NCBI GenBank assembly: GCA_030762935.1
Contig: CM060890.1
Coordinates: forward strand, 65,536,765 to 65,600,764
Direction: 5' to 3'
Source of the DNA: Hymenopus coronatus
Lineage: Eukaryota; Arthropoda; Insecta; Mantodea; Hymenopodidae
Length of the DNA: 64,000 bases
The stretch's first letter is position 1; each line of letters begins with the position of its first letter. Below the pieces are notes generated by a model. It made no database searches. It saw nothing but the letters and a program-made list of their open reading frames with translations, and was not told the DNA's origin. The position numbers and the translations under genes are program-made. This document shows, piece by piece, positions 11,180 to 22,039 of this stretch.

Positions 11180-12598
11180 TAATTGGTAACACGTAAAACT
11201 TCTCCATTTATTTGATCTCGCACAGTATCTAACACTCGACAATGTGGTAATGATGCCGTCTAAGACAAGGAGAAATAGCGATAATCTTCTGAAGTGATCA
11301 ATATTAATGAAATTATGAAAATCGGAATTGCAGACCATATACTTTGATCGGCTGTTGTTGAAATCAATGCGGAATTATGGACGAAAATTTGAGTATATGT
11401 GAACTGTCGGGGAAATACTCGTTTATTTTAATTAAGAATTGTTAGAATCTTTATTGAGAAAATTAAAAAACGAAAATTTAAAATATAGCTTTTTTTCTAA
11501 TGGGATCACTCTTTGAAAATCCTCGCCTGCCTTTATACCCTCGAAAGATATTTGATTTAAATACCCTATGTGACACTGTGTGATTTTTCGTTGCTGATTT
11601 ATACTGTTTCCCCCTTCTCTCCCTTTTTCTAAGAGTGCTTTCTGTTGGATTCGGGGAACATCAAAATGTGTATCTTCAGAGATATCCGATGTCGAACTAC
11701 TAAACCGAATGTAGTAAGCTAGGTAAGGAATAGAATAAGTAAAAGTTCTGTCTTCGAATGCATCTGAGCTATCCTTGATAAAAATTTGTCGTAGCAGAAA
11801 CACCAAAAGTGCAAGTAGGAAAGGACATACTTCCCAGCGAATGGAAATTAACCGTAAGTCACTCAAGTGTAAATTGGAGTAGAGCTGTAAGATATTCAGG
11901 AGACGCAATGTAATCAAGCTGGTAACGCCTTCACAACCCTCAGTGTCTGAAAGATTCTACTAGCATGGAGAAAACCACTCTCCTAATCAAAGAAGCTGTT
12001 CTTATGTACAGTTGAGGGTATAGAAAATGTCCGATACATGTGCAGTGGTTTAATGTGATAAGCAAAATAAACTAAATCGCCTCGGTCACGGAGGCATTCC
12101 ATTTAATGTTTGTCTTATTAGTCCACTTTCCTTCGCACCGAGCCTAAAAGAGACCCGTGAACAGAAGTTAATATTTGAATGCCACATTTGTGACTTCAAA
12201 CCAATACGAGACGGACCAGAGGTAGTGGACCGTCGTTGCTAACCATGCCTTCCAGCTCCTTAAGTGAAATGTTCCCGGACTCATTGCCCAGCCTGACCGT
12301 AATTCATAGGATAACGTGTGTAGGACTTGAATTTAAACTAATAAGAGATTGGCTCACCTAAGTCGGTGTGGAATATACAGGATAATAAGATCTAACAACA
12401 TTATATAAGAAAAACAGACGTATCAGCACATATCCCCTACTCAACTGTACACGGATTCGACCGTAATAACGGCGTACAAAGAATAAACGTTTCTTATGCA
12501 GTGATAAGAATGTAAATGTTATAGAAATTGTATAATAGGGAAGAAATAGAGATTCGTCTATCTAAAATAGCTTCGATCGTAAAAGAGTTAAGAGGCAA
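11180..12598. other. Unassigned sequence holding the longest open frame
   Basis: A minus-strand frame of 161 codons (11432-11917) is the longest in the window, but it opens with TTG and contains no internal ATG start. Its composition (hydrophobic start, then a Ser/Asp/Gln-rich part) matches no family I know. One such frame is not surprising by chance in 64 kb of AT-rich DNA. I see no repeat or promoter here. Confidence 0.4.
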
Positions 12599-12599
12599 A

Positions 12600-13110
12600 T
12601 AATATCCATGGCAGACGGAAAAGCAAAATTAAGATTGAGTATAGTGCTAACCGAACAAAAGAAACGAGAACATTTGATTTACTTTGAGTATATTATTAAA
12701 GAAGAAGGATAACCAGTAGACTTTTTAAAGACACACAAAATATACTATAAAGAATGCAGATTGGAACCAGATGAGAGAAAATATTGAAATGAAAAAAACA
12801 GTGTTGTAAAATATGAAATAGATATAAGTTCAAATATGTAACAAATGGAGATATAAATTAAAAATAAAATAAACTAGGGAGAAATCACTGGAGCAATTTG
12901 TAGAGATGAATATGGAGACAAATGCATGGAGAATTTCGTTTAAGATTATACGGAATAAAATACCTTCTGTAGAAATTATAGGAAATTGATAAATTCAACA
13001 AAATTGGTATGAATCAGTGAGTTAGTTGTTAATCTAGTTCCAGGTGACGAACAAGAAGAGGAAGATGAGCAGCATGCTAGGCTGATTAAGAAGAGAATGG
13101 ATAGGCGGAA
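12600..13110 (+). pseudogene. Decayed non-LTR retrotransposon fragment (tentative)
   Basis: Purine-rich on the plus strand with many stops. In the stretch 12888-12989 one frame reads LEQFVEMN...TNAWRISFKIIRNKI, which resembles the W-x-x-[FV]-[VL]-E ... N-P-W-G-x-x-Y-K-I motif just upstream of the reverse transcriptase in Jockey/R1-like LINEs. Neighbouring frames contain Lys/Glu-rich pieces typical of that region. The copy is too decayed for a clade call, and the match rests on a short motif. Confidence 0.3.
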
Positions 13111-13211
13111 TTAATAATGATAAAGCAATACATCCAATAATTTATGCAAGTATGTACATAGTATCCAAACTCGGATAATAAGAATTTGTGGGACCAAATG
13201 ATAAAGGTATT

Positions 13212-13267
13212 TATAATAATAATAATGACGATGATGATAATGATAATAATAATAATAATAATAATAT
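13212..13267. repeat. (AAT)n/(GAT)n microsatellite
   Basis: AAT trinucleotide repeats with GAT interruptions. Confidence 0.9.
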
Positions 13268-13269
13268 TT

Positions 13270-14120
13270 TTACTACTACTATTAGAAACTGGGCTTCAAC
13301 AAATACGAGGAATGGCTGAAATATTTTATTAATAGTTCATAAATAATCGGAATTATTTAGAGCATTTTTATAATGTATAATTAAGTGTTCATTTCAGAGT
13401 TTCGTTACATAATTTTATGTCGGTTTTCCGAAGCAGGTGTCCGCTCTTAGGGGAAGGACGTAAGATGCCACACAGAATGCGATAATTTGCCTACTGAGTG
13501 TTGAAGACCGGAATAACGAAATTAATCACAAAACAAACTAAATAACATGCCTCGCATACAAAAGCTAAAATGAAGTAATAAACAATCAACAATAATATGT
13601 TTATATTCTAATGACGCCCATTCGTTGCACAGATATATTATAATTTACATTCGCTAAAGGTAGCCACATCACACACTATAGATAAATCCATGTAACGTGT
13701 CGTTAGCGTCAACGAGTATCCCGCTTACAGCTAACAGGAACTTTCGATATCCACCAAAACAAACAGTACGGATGAGGTTTTGGTATGACATAGCCCTGCA
13801 GAATACCGTTTGTTGTTACAAGAAAGGCCCTCTCCCTCAGACTGAACACCTGTTTGTTAGGCAACTTCTCCGACACAGAGTCATGCGCTTCTGCGGAAGT
13901 GCTAGGCTAATTGAACTCCAGACTCAGTGGCTAGACTACGCGATCATACATTTCGTGGCACAATTTGAAGTACGATGCAAATATGCACTTTCGTAAGCCT
14001 GTTAAGTTCAAAGAAGTATTTTGAAATGCTTTGTAGAGCACTAAATGAGATATGTAAGTATTCCAAGCGAAGGATTTTGTAAATCAAAAATGAAGTATTG
14101 CTGCTACAATGGTTCGTTTA
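13270..14120. other. Unassigned sequence, nothing supported
   Basis: A 99-codon frame at 13697-13996 begins at a non-ATG codon and matches nothing I recognise. Confidence 0.4.
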
Positions 14121-14121
14121 T

Positions 14122-14975
14122 TACTTTCTCTATACGTACTATGTATATAATAGAGGTGTTGTATTGCATCTAAAAATTCAATACTGAGATTTCAACGGAA
14201 ATACATGTCTTGGGTCTCCCTGAATCTAAAAAAAGCATTTTTGGAAAAAGGTCCGTGTGTGCGTGTGTGTCTATGGACACCATAGCTAAAAAACGAAGAG
14301 ACCATTAAACACCAAACTTGGTATTTAAGTTTGGTATCTTCCAAGGATGCGACACGAAGATTTTCAAGAAAATCCCCCCACCCCAACTACCCTGTACATG
14401 GACCTTTTTTCAAAAATCAAAATTTTCAAAATAGCTCTATCGATATTTAGATTAAAATATCGTATATTAAAGATATTTACCTGACAAATAATATGTATAT
14501 CTTGAATTTTCTGGGAATAGCCTGTGAAGACTAGGTACTTTATTCTGAAAGAATTTTACGGAATTTTGCATAACTATTAAACCGTAAGAGATAAACAAAA
14601 ACTTACTACACAAAAAATCCAGAGTACATTAAAACACACAATTTACTTTATATATTTTTTTCCGTGGAGTTGACTGTTTTTTTAGATATTCCTTGTTTTT
14701 GATTTCAACTTTAAAAAAAGTTATACTTTTCTCATACAGGTATTTGTCAACTCCTGTCCATACAAACAAGGAACTTCAGTAACATAGCAACCAGCTTTTG
14801 ACTATCACTTTAAACTATTGTATTCCCTTATTTCGCTTCTACTTACACTATAAGTAGTAATAAGACTATTTCTCCTAATGTTTTTTTCGATTAGCATGAA
14901 GAAAAATAGAAACAAAAGCTTTTTTAACAATAACTTGTTGCGGAGATGTAGAGAAAGTCATGTGAATGAAACACA
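14122..14975 (+). mobile_element. Family A interspersed repeat, copy 4 (reference-like, full length)
   Basis: It shows all landmarks in order: palindromic start ACTTTCTCTATACG at 14122-14156; TTGTATTGCATC; GAAATACATGTCTTGGG; GGAAAAAGGTCCG with a short GT repeat; GCTAAAAAACGAAGAGACC; AAACTTGGTATTTAAGTTTG; GGATGCGACACGAAGATTTT; CCCCACCCCAACTACCC; TTTTCTGGGAATAGCCTG; AACCGTAAGAGATAAACAAA; GTTGACTGTTTTTTTAGATA; TAGCAACCAGCTTTTGAC; and the 3' end GATGTAGAGAAAGTCATGTG at about 14946. It is a useful reference for the family. Confidence 0.85.
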
Positions 14976-15058
14976 TCAGATTTTTTTCATAAACAAATGA
15001 AATTAAAACATTACAGCTGACAACAATGTATAATGCATGGCCGATACAGGAAATTCTA

Positions 15059-15113
<55 letters not shown>
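15059..15113. repeat. (GT)n(GA)n microsatellite, unit 1
   Basis: GT run changing into GA run within the first tandem unit. Confidence 0.95.
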
Positions 15114-15115
<2 letters not shown>

Positions 15116-15146
15116 CGGAAAGCTTTTCATAAATATTGCCTAATGG

Positions 15147-15148
<2 letters not shown>

Positions 15149-15177
<29 letters not shown>
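15149..15177. repeat. (TA)n microsatellite
   Basis: TA run in tandem unit 1. The corresponding site in unit 2 is mostly lost. Confidence 0.9.
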
Positions 15178-15181
<4 letters not shown>

Positions 15182-15325
15182 CATACAATACTGTCATAAC
15201 ATTCCTAAACTGGTAGATCATATGTGACGATGAATGAAACACATCAGATTGTTTTCATAAACAAATGAAATTAAAACATTACAACTGACAACAAATGTAT
15301 AATGCATGGCCGATACAGGAAATTC

Positions 15326-15379
<54 letters not shown>
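15326..15379. repeat. (GT)n(GA)n microsatellite, unit 2
   Basis: Counterpart of the run at 15059 in the second tandem unit. Confidence 0.95.
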
Positions 15380-15381
<2 letters not shown>

Positions 15382-15486
15382 CACCTGAAAGTTTTTCATA
15401 AATATTGCCTAATGGAAATTATATATACATATACATACATACACACAATACTGCCATAACATTCCTAAACTGGTAGATCATATGTG

Positions 15487-15676
15487 ACGATGAATTCAAT
15501 GTGTGACATGATGCTTAAATGAGATACAGGTCCATGGAGCTTACAGATAATCGCATATTCGTCTTCTCAGGATAAAGAAACCCACAGAAAAAGGCTTATC
15601 CGGCTAACTCAAGGTAACCGAGATTCGAACTCGACATCTCTTGAGTGTGAGGCTACTCCCACACTCCAGAGGTGGG
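15487..15676 (-). mobile_element. SINE type B1, 3'-truncated
   Basis: Minus-strand copy with a B-box-like GAGTTCGAATCTC (reverse at about 15622-15634), ACTTTAAGCTCC-type body and TTTAAGCATCATG. It stops at the edge of the tandem duplication and lacks the A-rich tail. Confidence 0.75.
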
Positions 15677-15689
15677 CACACTATCTTTG

Positions 15690-17100
15690 AATACAGGTTC
15701 CACTTCAGCAATACGAAAATAAATCCATTTACTTTTATTCGAAAGGTCAGATATACAAATTCATTGATTTGTACAAATCGACCATTCCTAAAGCTCAATT
15801 ACAAAAATAGCACATTAGAATCGCTATTACTGTTAGGAAAAATACATAATGTTATCCTCCAAAAATGCGTTGTGTTATTGAAACGATTTGCTTCCATTAT
15901 CTCACATGGCATACTCCTCATGTCAAATATAAGTGCTTCACTGCCTTAGCGTCATTCACGATAACAATTTTGCCCAAAATGATTTCAAATTGGATAAATG
16001 GATGAGCTTGCTTGCAAGATGCAAAATTTTTTTCCAAGAAAAAGAAATAGAATCAGCTCCATTAATTGGCAACTTTCATCTTGGGCAATGTAAAGTACCA
16101 TCACGAATATTTCGAATTAGTGCCGAATACTCCCAAAAAGCTATGTGCGCAATTGTATATTTTAATGAATTATAAGTTCTCTGTGTACATTTTAAAGCTA
16201 CTTATAATCGTTCACAATGAACAAGACTTCACAGAATATGTTTCTATACAATAACAAAATAAATGTACATATTTATCACATTTTTTCAGAGTAAGTTATT
16301 TCCTTTCTTAAAATATCCTTCTCCCAGAGGGAGCGAACCCAAGGATTTCAGAACCACAAAATCTGACATAGTGTCTTCGCTTCAACTGTGTAAAATGCCT
16401 GAACTATCAGCTGCAGTTCTTTTAGAATTTGGTGTTGAAATGCCGAGTTATAAAGATAGCTCGCTATTTTCAACTCAACATTTCTACTCTGGGTAGTAAT
16501 AAAGAAAGCCTTTGAAACAAGAATAAGGGTATTGGAAACGGATTCTCTTTCGGATAAATAAGTATCTGTTTTATGTTCTTTTGACGCTCTACGTTTTTCT
16601 TGCTGATTAAAGCGCGGTGTGGCTGCCCTTTTTCCCGATATCCCGTCAAGTGCTAGACAAGGAATGAGAGAATGAAACATAGATATTCCTTGTGGTAGTG
16701 CTCGATATCCCATATAGTATTTAGGCTGCTAGAAAAAGCAAAGAATAATCTAGAATCTAGACGCAAGTAGCACGTGCTCTTCGAACCGGTTGTTAAACAG
16801 AGAAGGCAAAACAGGAAGATGGGAGCAGAAGTTTAACTAGTCGTGAGCGGACAGTAAGGACTGCACCCCTATTCTCATTCCCGTGGCGCGGTTAACTTGC
16901 AATCCCTCAAACGATACCCCATCTGCGCTTTCAAGTAATAAAATGCACTCTTTCATAGCAGGGCTTAAGAATACATGTTCTTTTAAATATAATATAACAG
17001 CTATTTTGTGTATATACCTTCAATGTGCTATTATATCTTAATGCTAATAGCGATGTGTAACAAAATGGCGTCGCGTGAGCTTGTTTGTACACCAACGTGC
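15690..17100. other. Unassigned sequence with several medium open frames
   Basis: Frames at 15641-15949 and 15933-16175 (plus) and 16348-16713 (minus, 121 codons with a true ATG) overlap one another on opposite strands. The minus frame has a Lys/Arg-rich middle (segment NQQEKRRASKEHK) but no motif I recognise. They may be remnants of an unrecognised transposon or chance frames. Confidence 0.35.
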
Positions 17101-17109
17101 ATAGTAACT

Positions 17110-17290
17110 CGCATTTAGTGCGCTGGCAAAGTACCTATCTGACAGTCAAGAGGTCCAGATTTGGAATCTCTGTTAGGGTGAGTTATAGCTGTTTTTCCGA
17201 GGCTTTCCTTTATCCTGGGGTCATAAGCTCTAGAGACCCCGGACTCATTAGAGCATAATTTCATTCATTTATCGTCCGATATTTTGTATT
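17110..17290 (+). mobile_element. SINE type B1, diverged
   Basis: Shares GTGCGCTGGCAAAGTACCTATCTGACAG-type head, the diverged B-box TTTGGAATCTC, GGGTGAGTTATAG, TTTATCCTGGGGTC and TTAGAGCATAATTTC with the better copies. Substitutions throughout suggest it is older. Confidence 0.65.
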
Positions 17291-17699
17291 TAAACTTTTG
17301 TAGGTAAGTTACTTGAATTTCAAATAGACACATTATGTAAAGCTACACGGAACATATGAGACAGCAAGAATTCAATATAAGAATACTTAAAGGAAAAAAG
17401 AAGATATGGAGAGAAATAAAGGATATTTTAATAAGGTTAGAATACATGACGAGAACAAAATACCATCTAATGTAGTTCTTTTTTGTTTTATTTTGATAAG
17501 AGCATTATTTGTTTCCTTGAATGTATTCCATTTTTTAAATTGATACCAGTTAATTTTTTTTTTTTTTTTTGTATTGTACTGTGCAAATTACATTGTAGCA
17601 TTTTATTACCCGCTTTGTTTGTGTGTGTGTAGTGTACCTCCAAATGTTAGTGTATGCAAATTGCATGTCATTAGGATGGTAACCTGAATTTTCTGTGTG

Positions 17700-17740
17700 T
17701 GCGTGTGTGTGTGCGTGTGTGTGCGCGCGCGCGTGTGTGT
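17700..17740. repeat. (GT)n/(GC)n alternating purine-pyrimidine tract
   Basis: GTGTGTGCGTGTGTGTGCGC-type tract that could adopt Z-DNA. Confidence 0.85.
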
Positions 17741-17789
17741 AGCGCCCCCAACTCTTTGTGGCATCATCAGCCATTTCCATGATACCCGT

Positions 17790-18100
17790 TATTAATGGTT
17801 CCAATTGTTCAAGTTATTCTTTTAAAGTCATATCGATTTTCAACTGTTTCACACGATGTCATGCAAAGAGTGTGGAATTTTAAGGTCAGTGTATAGCGTC
17901 CAGTTTTAATAATTTGACTATCATTATTCCCTTTGTATCAATAACGATGTATAATGCTTTAATTTTCGGAAAGAATTATCTCAATTAAAATGCAATAAAC
18001 AGAAAAATAAACTTCGAAAGAATAATATGAATACCCAGTAATAAGCGATAGGAGATAAAGAAAGACATGTGTATGTAACACATCAGCTTTTTCGTGGCAT
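17790..18100 (+). mobile_element. Family A, 3' fragment
   Basis: Aligns with the 3' third of the family: CCAATTG, TTTCACA.GATGTC, TAATTTGACTATCATTATT, and the 3' terminal GATAAAGAAAGACATGTG, ending ACACATCAG at about 18095. Confidence 0.5.
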
Positions 18101-18435
18101 TAACCGTTTCCGAGATTTTGCTACTATTTTTTATTTAATTGTTTTTTTTTTATGTGGCTTAACGTCCTTTAATCTGGTTGGTCATATCGGACGATGAATG
18201 AAATTGGTGAAATGATGCTCAAATGATCTCTTGGACCATGGAGCTTAAAGTTACTCGACATTCGTCTTCTCAGGATAAGGGGAAACCCCGAAAAAACCTT
18301 ATTCGGGTAACTTACCCTAAGTGAGATTCGAACTCGCGACCTGTTGAATGAGAGGTAAACGCGCTACCACCACACTACCCAGGCGGGCCTTTTGCTATTA
18401 TTGTTTTGACTTTTTCAATATTTTGTCATTTTTTA
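18101..18435 (+). mobile_element. Family A internal fragment split by a SINE
   Basis: TTTTTCGTGGCATTAACCGTTTCCGAG (left of the SINE) and CTATTATTGTTTTGACTTTTTC (right of it) together rebuild the family A segment that surrounds the ATTCCTTGTTATTGATTTC landmark. The SINE occupies 18129-18389. Confidence 0.5.
18129..18389 (-). mobile_element. SINE type B1 with target-site duplication, nested in family A
   Basis: Full-length minus-strand copy: head near 18345-18388 (CCCGCCTGGGTAGTGTGGTG on the minus strand), B-box GAGTTCGAATCTC, body as at 9099, and T-rich tail region at 18129-18150. It is flanked by TTTTGCTACTATT (18116-18128) and TTTTGCTATTATT (18390-18402), 12 of 13 identical. Confidence 0.85.
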
Positions 18436-18593
18436 ATTTTTCTACTACGTTTTTCAGTACGGAGTAGGAGTACTGTATTTTACTAAAAAAAAAATTGCAT
18501 ACAAAGATTTCACCGGCAAAACATGTTTTGAGACCACCTGAAACAAAAAAATGATTTTATTAAAAGGGTGCGCGTGCGCCTCTGTGTGTGTGT

Positions 18594-18654
<61 letters not shown>

Positions 18655-19085
18655 TTTGGTTAAATTCAAAACTTGATATTTAAAATCAGTACTTTCAAAA
18701 ATTGATTCTCAGAAAATCTTTATACCTGAAACATTTTTCAAAGCGTTTGACATTTCCTAAAATGTGTGTAATGATTTTGATTAAGATACTATGTTTAAGA
18801 TATTTTCATTACATATGAAATGCATATTTTGCATTTTCTGGGAAGAGCCTCTGACGTCATTCATTCTACAACAAAATTTTGGTTGGACTTAGCCATTTCC
18901 AAAAATTTAAAGTTATACGCAAGAAATCTCCAAATATATTATAATAGATATTAAAGTCTATAACCGAAAAAGCATGTACCAAATATGATACAATTTCCAC
19001 AACCGCTATAGTTATTTATGGTAAACTAGTTCTTACTGTCAATTTTCCCTTTTGACTGCTACTGTAAGTATATAATAAGTATTTA
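18436..19085 (+). mobile_element. Family A interspersed repeat, copy 5
   Basis: Degenerate palindromic start at 18436-18470, then GATTTCACCGGCAAAACATG, a GT/GA microsatellite (18580-18651), GATTTTGATTAAGATAC, GCATTTTCTGGGAAGAGCC, fading out near 19085. The 3' terminus is not recognisable. Confidence 0.65.
18580..18651. repeat. (GT)n(GA)n microsatellite in family A
   Basis: GT changes to a long GA run at the family's fixed microsatellite site. Confidence 0.95.
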
Positions 19086-19167
19086 ATATATATGTATACA
19101 TATCTTATTGAATTTAACTAAAAATAATTGAAATGCACATCTAATGTATTTATTATTTTGGGTTTGT

Positions 19168-19988
19168 ATAAAGTAAAGAAAATGGTACATTCCACTCAAA
19201 AATTCATACCAGATTTCATAACATATGCACCTTTCGAAACTCCCTGAATAATAATAATAAAAAATATACTTTCTCTACTTGTTACGTAAAGTAGTTATTT
19301 GGTTTTATAAAAATATGTCTACGTCGCGTGTGTCTGTGTCAAAAGTCTGTTAAATACGCAACTTGATATTTTAAGTCTACATATTTCAAGAATACACAAA
19401 AAATAAATAAATACAGCTTTAAAAAATTTAAAAAAGCTCTCCAAACTACCCTTTACATGGAACACTTTTCGAATATTTTATATTCTCAAAATAGTTTTAA
19501 CGATTTTGACTAAAATACAATATGTATAATTCGAATTTTCTGGGAATAGCCTCAGGTCCTTCATTTTAGATAACTTTTACCTGGCACCAGATAGACAAAA
19601 TGTTACTATACAAAAATTTTAGATCTCGTCAAAGAAGAACATTTATATTAGTGTTATCAGTTAGCCATTCTTGAGGTATTCCTAGTCATTGATTTAAATT
19701 TTCAAATACCTACATTTTTCTCAAATGGGAAATCGTTGTTCTGTTTTTCTGATCCTGGCCATGGAAGGGGAGGGAATTTCAACGTGACTATATAGTGATC
19801 CGCTCTTCAAAGATTTAAATATTGTTTTAGCCTAGTGTATTTCCTAATTCCTTTCTACAACAAAGGCATGAAATAAAACCAATAACGTTAATAATTATCT
19901 TGATTAAGCCGAAGTACGCAGACAGAATGACCTGCAGAAGAATAGTTTGTTGCACAATAGGTAAGAAAGTCACGTAGGTATAAAAAAA

Positions 19989-19990
<2 letters not shown>
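19168..19990 (+). mobile_element. Family A interspersed repeat, copy 6
   Basis: Contains ATTCCACTCAAAAATTCATACC, AAACTACCCTTTACATGG, TTTTGACTAAAATAC, TTTTCTGGGAATAGCCTC and AGTTAGCCATTCTTGAGG, ending at GTAAGAAAGTCACGTAGG near 19975. A second copy of the 5' start (ACTTTCTCTACTTGTTACG) lies inside at about 19269, so the copy is composite. A loose 3' end remnant GTAGAGAAAGTCTGAATG is at about 20055. Confidence 0.65.

Positions 19991-20018
<28 letters not shown>
19991..20018. repeat. (CA)n microsatellite
   Basis: CA dinucleotide run directly after an A tract. Confidence 0.9.
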
Positions 20019-20019
<1 letters not shown>

Positions 20020-20287
20020 TATTCTATATATGTATATAAAATTGTCTACCATAAACATTTTTGTAAAGGAGTGAGTAGAGAAAGTCTGAATGCATCATAT
20101 TACACATCCAGTTTGCATATATATTCAGCAAACACCACCTCTGATCTGACTAAGGGATTGCGATTATTGGGTTGAGATTCATGAATGAATGCCGTTTCAT
20201 GAATTTGAGATTTCTATTGATATCTTCGTGGATTTAGAAATCTGTTCAGTGAATACCTTTGACTTAACCCACAGAAAACTCGACAAA

Positions 20288-20500
20288 AGAAAAATTACGC
20301 TGTCAATTGTCAGGATCATATCAGCGCCTCCGATGTGCCAAAATTTCGTCCCACAGCAGTTGCTTTACATTCCAGTAAATCTACTAACATGAGGCTGTCG
20401 CCTTTAAGCAAACTTAAAAACTGTCTGGGCCGGGTTTGAATCCGCGACCTTTGGATCAGAAGGCCAGGACCAACCAAATGAGGCCTCAGACATATGATGA
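20288..20500 (-). mobile_element. tRNA-derived SINE, type B4
   Basis: On the minus strand a tRNA-like head (GGTCCTGGCCTTCTGATCC, B-box region GGATTCAAACCCGGCC) is followed by a body with ACAGCCTCATG and TGATATGATCCTGACAATTG. The same order and the same boundary (TCAATTGYCAGGATCATATC) are present at 42207-42405. Confidence 0.7.
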
Positions 20501-20509
20501 AAACTGCGT

Positions 20510-21890
20510 TTGATTAGCTTGTTTGTTTGTTTTGTTTTGTTTTCTGGTATTCCATTTACTGGGGCCTAATGCAATTCATTATTAGATTGGACAGGTATAT
20601 CTGATAACGCTTTCCGACAGCAATAAGCCCTGACATTCGTTTGACGAGCTGGAAGCCAATACTGTTATTGCTGCGTGTCAATCAATTAAAAGTGGTATAA
20701 ATTCACCTCAGTAGCAGCTGATAGTATGGGATTTCGCCCAATATAGACTGTGTATCTCGTAGTAATAGAAAAACTCATGGGTTTATAGGATATTTCAACC
20801 AATAGCGGCATTATCGTTGCACTTATAAAACATTTGTAGCCATTCTGAAAGATTCCGAGTGTAAAATTCGCTTTTTTTTTTTTTTTTTTGGTCAGTGCTA
20901 AAATCTCTAAATATACTGAGTTCCACGGAAAATATTGGTCCATAACAATCGCATAGGTTAAAGCTACTTATCAGTTTAATATTCTACTTATGTTTCCGTG
21001 TTTCACTGTTACAAATGTAAGTGTTAAAATTGCGAGATCAAATGACTGCAGTAAAATAGTTGATACAGCTCCATCTTCCTAAGTTGGATCTGACAAAAGA
21101 GCTGCAGTCGGAAAGACAAGTGAGCGCAGCAGGCCCGTTGCTATAGTTACAGCCGCTTTGTTGCCAGTTACTGAATCCAGATTATCAGATTCATAGTTTG
21201 TATTTTATTCAATCCACGCTTGACTTCAGCTTAAAATTACTGTGTTTTGTTATTTTACATCTATATTATTTGTTTTTATAGTTGCATTGTTTGTGCGGGC
21301 TGTGAAAATTAATTTCTAAGAGGTGGGTCGAGGCGGAGATGTAAAAATGTTGGCGTTAGCACTCGAAAGAATATGACGGTGTGAAGCAGAAGTGAACGCC
21401 TAATTTGTTTGGGCTCTCTTATTCGGTAACTTATTTACCTTATTTTTTAATTTGTGGTTAGAGAAACTATACTATATTTTTACCTTATTATTTAATTTGT
21501 GGTTTAAGATACACTATACCTGAGGTGTAATTACGAATACCTATGGCAATGTTCTCGTACCTGAATGTGAACTTTCCTCGGCACTTCAAAGCCCAGGCAC
21601 GACTGGTTCAAGTAATAACGGATCTGCCTGTCTGTGTTTGTCTTTCCTTCTTTTCATGTATTTAATTTAGCTATCTGGAGCAATTCTTTAATCTATTTTG
21701 TTGAATTGTTTTTTTCATAAATATAAATAAAAGTAATTTTCCTGCTGCTACGTTGTGGATTGTTTATTTAACAGATCCTAATTTAACTTATGTCTAGTGA
21801 ATATATGCTACTCACATTGGGTAGATAAGGCTTACTTTGGAATTTGGCCGCTAACTGTATTAAATAGAACTAGTGAGCGTTGGCAATGTG
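20510..21890. other. Unassigned sequence, nothing supported
   Basis: Includes a T run near 20871-20889 and a somewhat G+C-richer patch around 21100-21190 that has no open frame. Confidence 0.4.
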
Positions 21891-21894
21891 TGTT

Positions 21895-22035
21895 ATCTGT
21901 CCTTTGGGGTTTAACCACGTTATGACAGAATTATGGGGTTTGCAGGGCGGCGGGTGAGAATGAGATATAGTTGTGACAGGAGGTAGCAAGATTTGCTTCT
22001 CAACGGTTGCGGTAATGCCCTTCAAAGAGGCTTAG
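21895..22035 (+). repeat. Family C dispersed repeat, copy 1
   Basis: Shares about 130 bases with 40375-40515: TTTAAC, GCAGGGCGGCGGGTGARAATGA-type core, AGTGACAGGAGGTAGCAAG and TTGCTTCTCA. No tRNA head or open frame is visible. Confidence 0.55.
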
Positions 22036-22039
22036 CCTT

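Larger units (their letters stand above)
14964..15494. repeat. 268-bp tandem duplication, two units
   Basis: GAATGAAACACATCAGATT...GCATGGCCGATACAGGAAATTC, then GT/GA and TA microsatellites, occurs at 14964-15231 and again at 15232-15494. The unit includes the 3' tip of family A copy 4. Both units end in GTGACGATGAAT, which is also the truncated edge of the adjacent SINE, so the junction may have used that short homology. Confidence 0.85.

Noticed and set aside
11432..11917. 161-codon minus-strand open frame, the longest in the window
   Set aside because: It starts at TTG, has no ATG, shows no known motif, and one such frame is within chance for 64 kb of AT-rich DNA.
16348..16713. 121-codon minus-strand frame with an ATG
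   Set aside because: No recognisable domain, overlapped by opposite-strand frames. Kept only as a note because a transposon remnant is possible.
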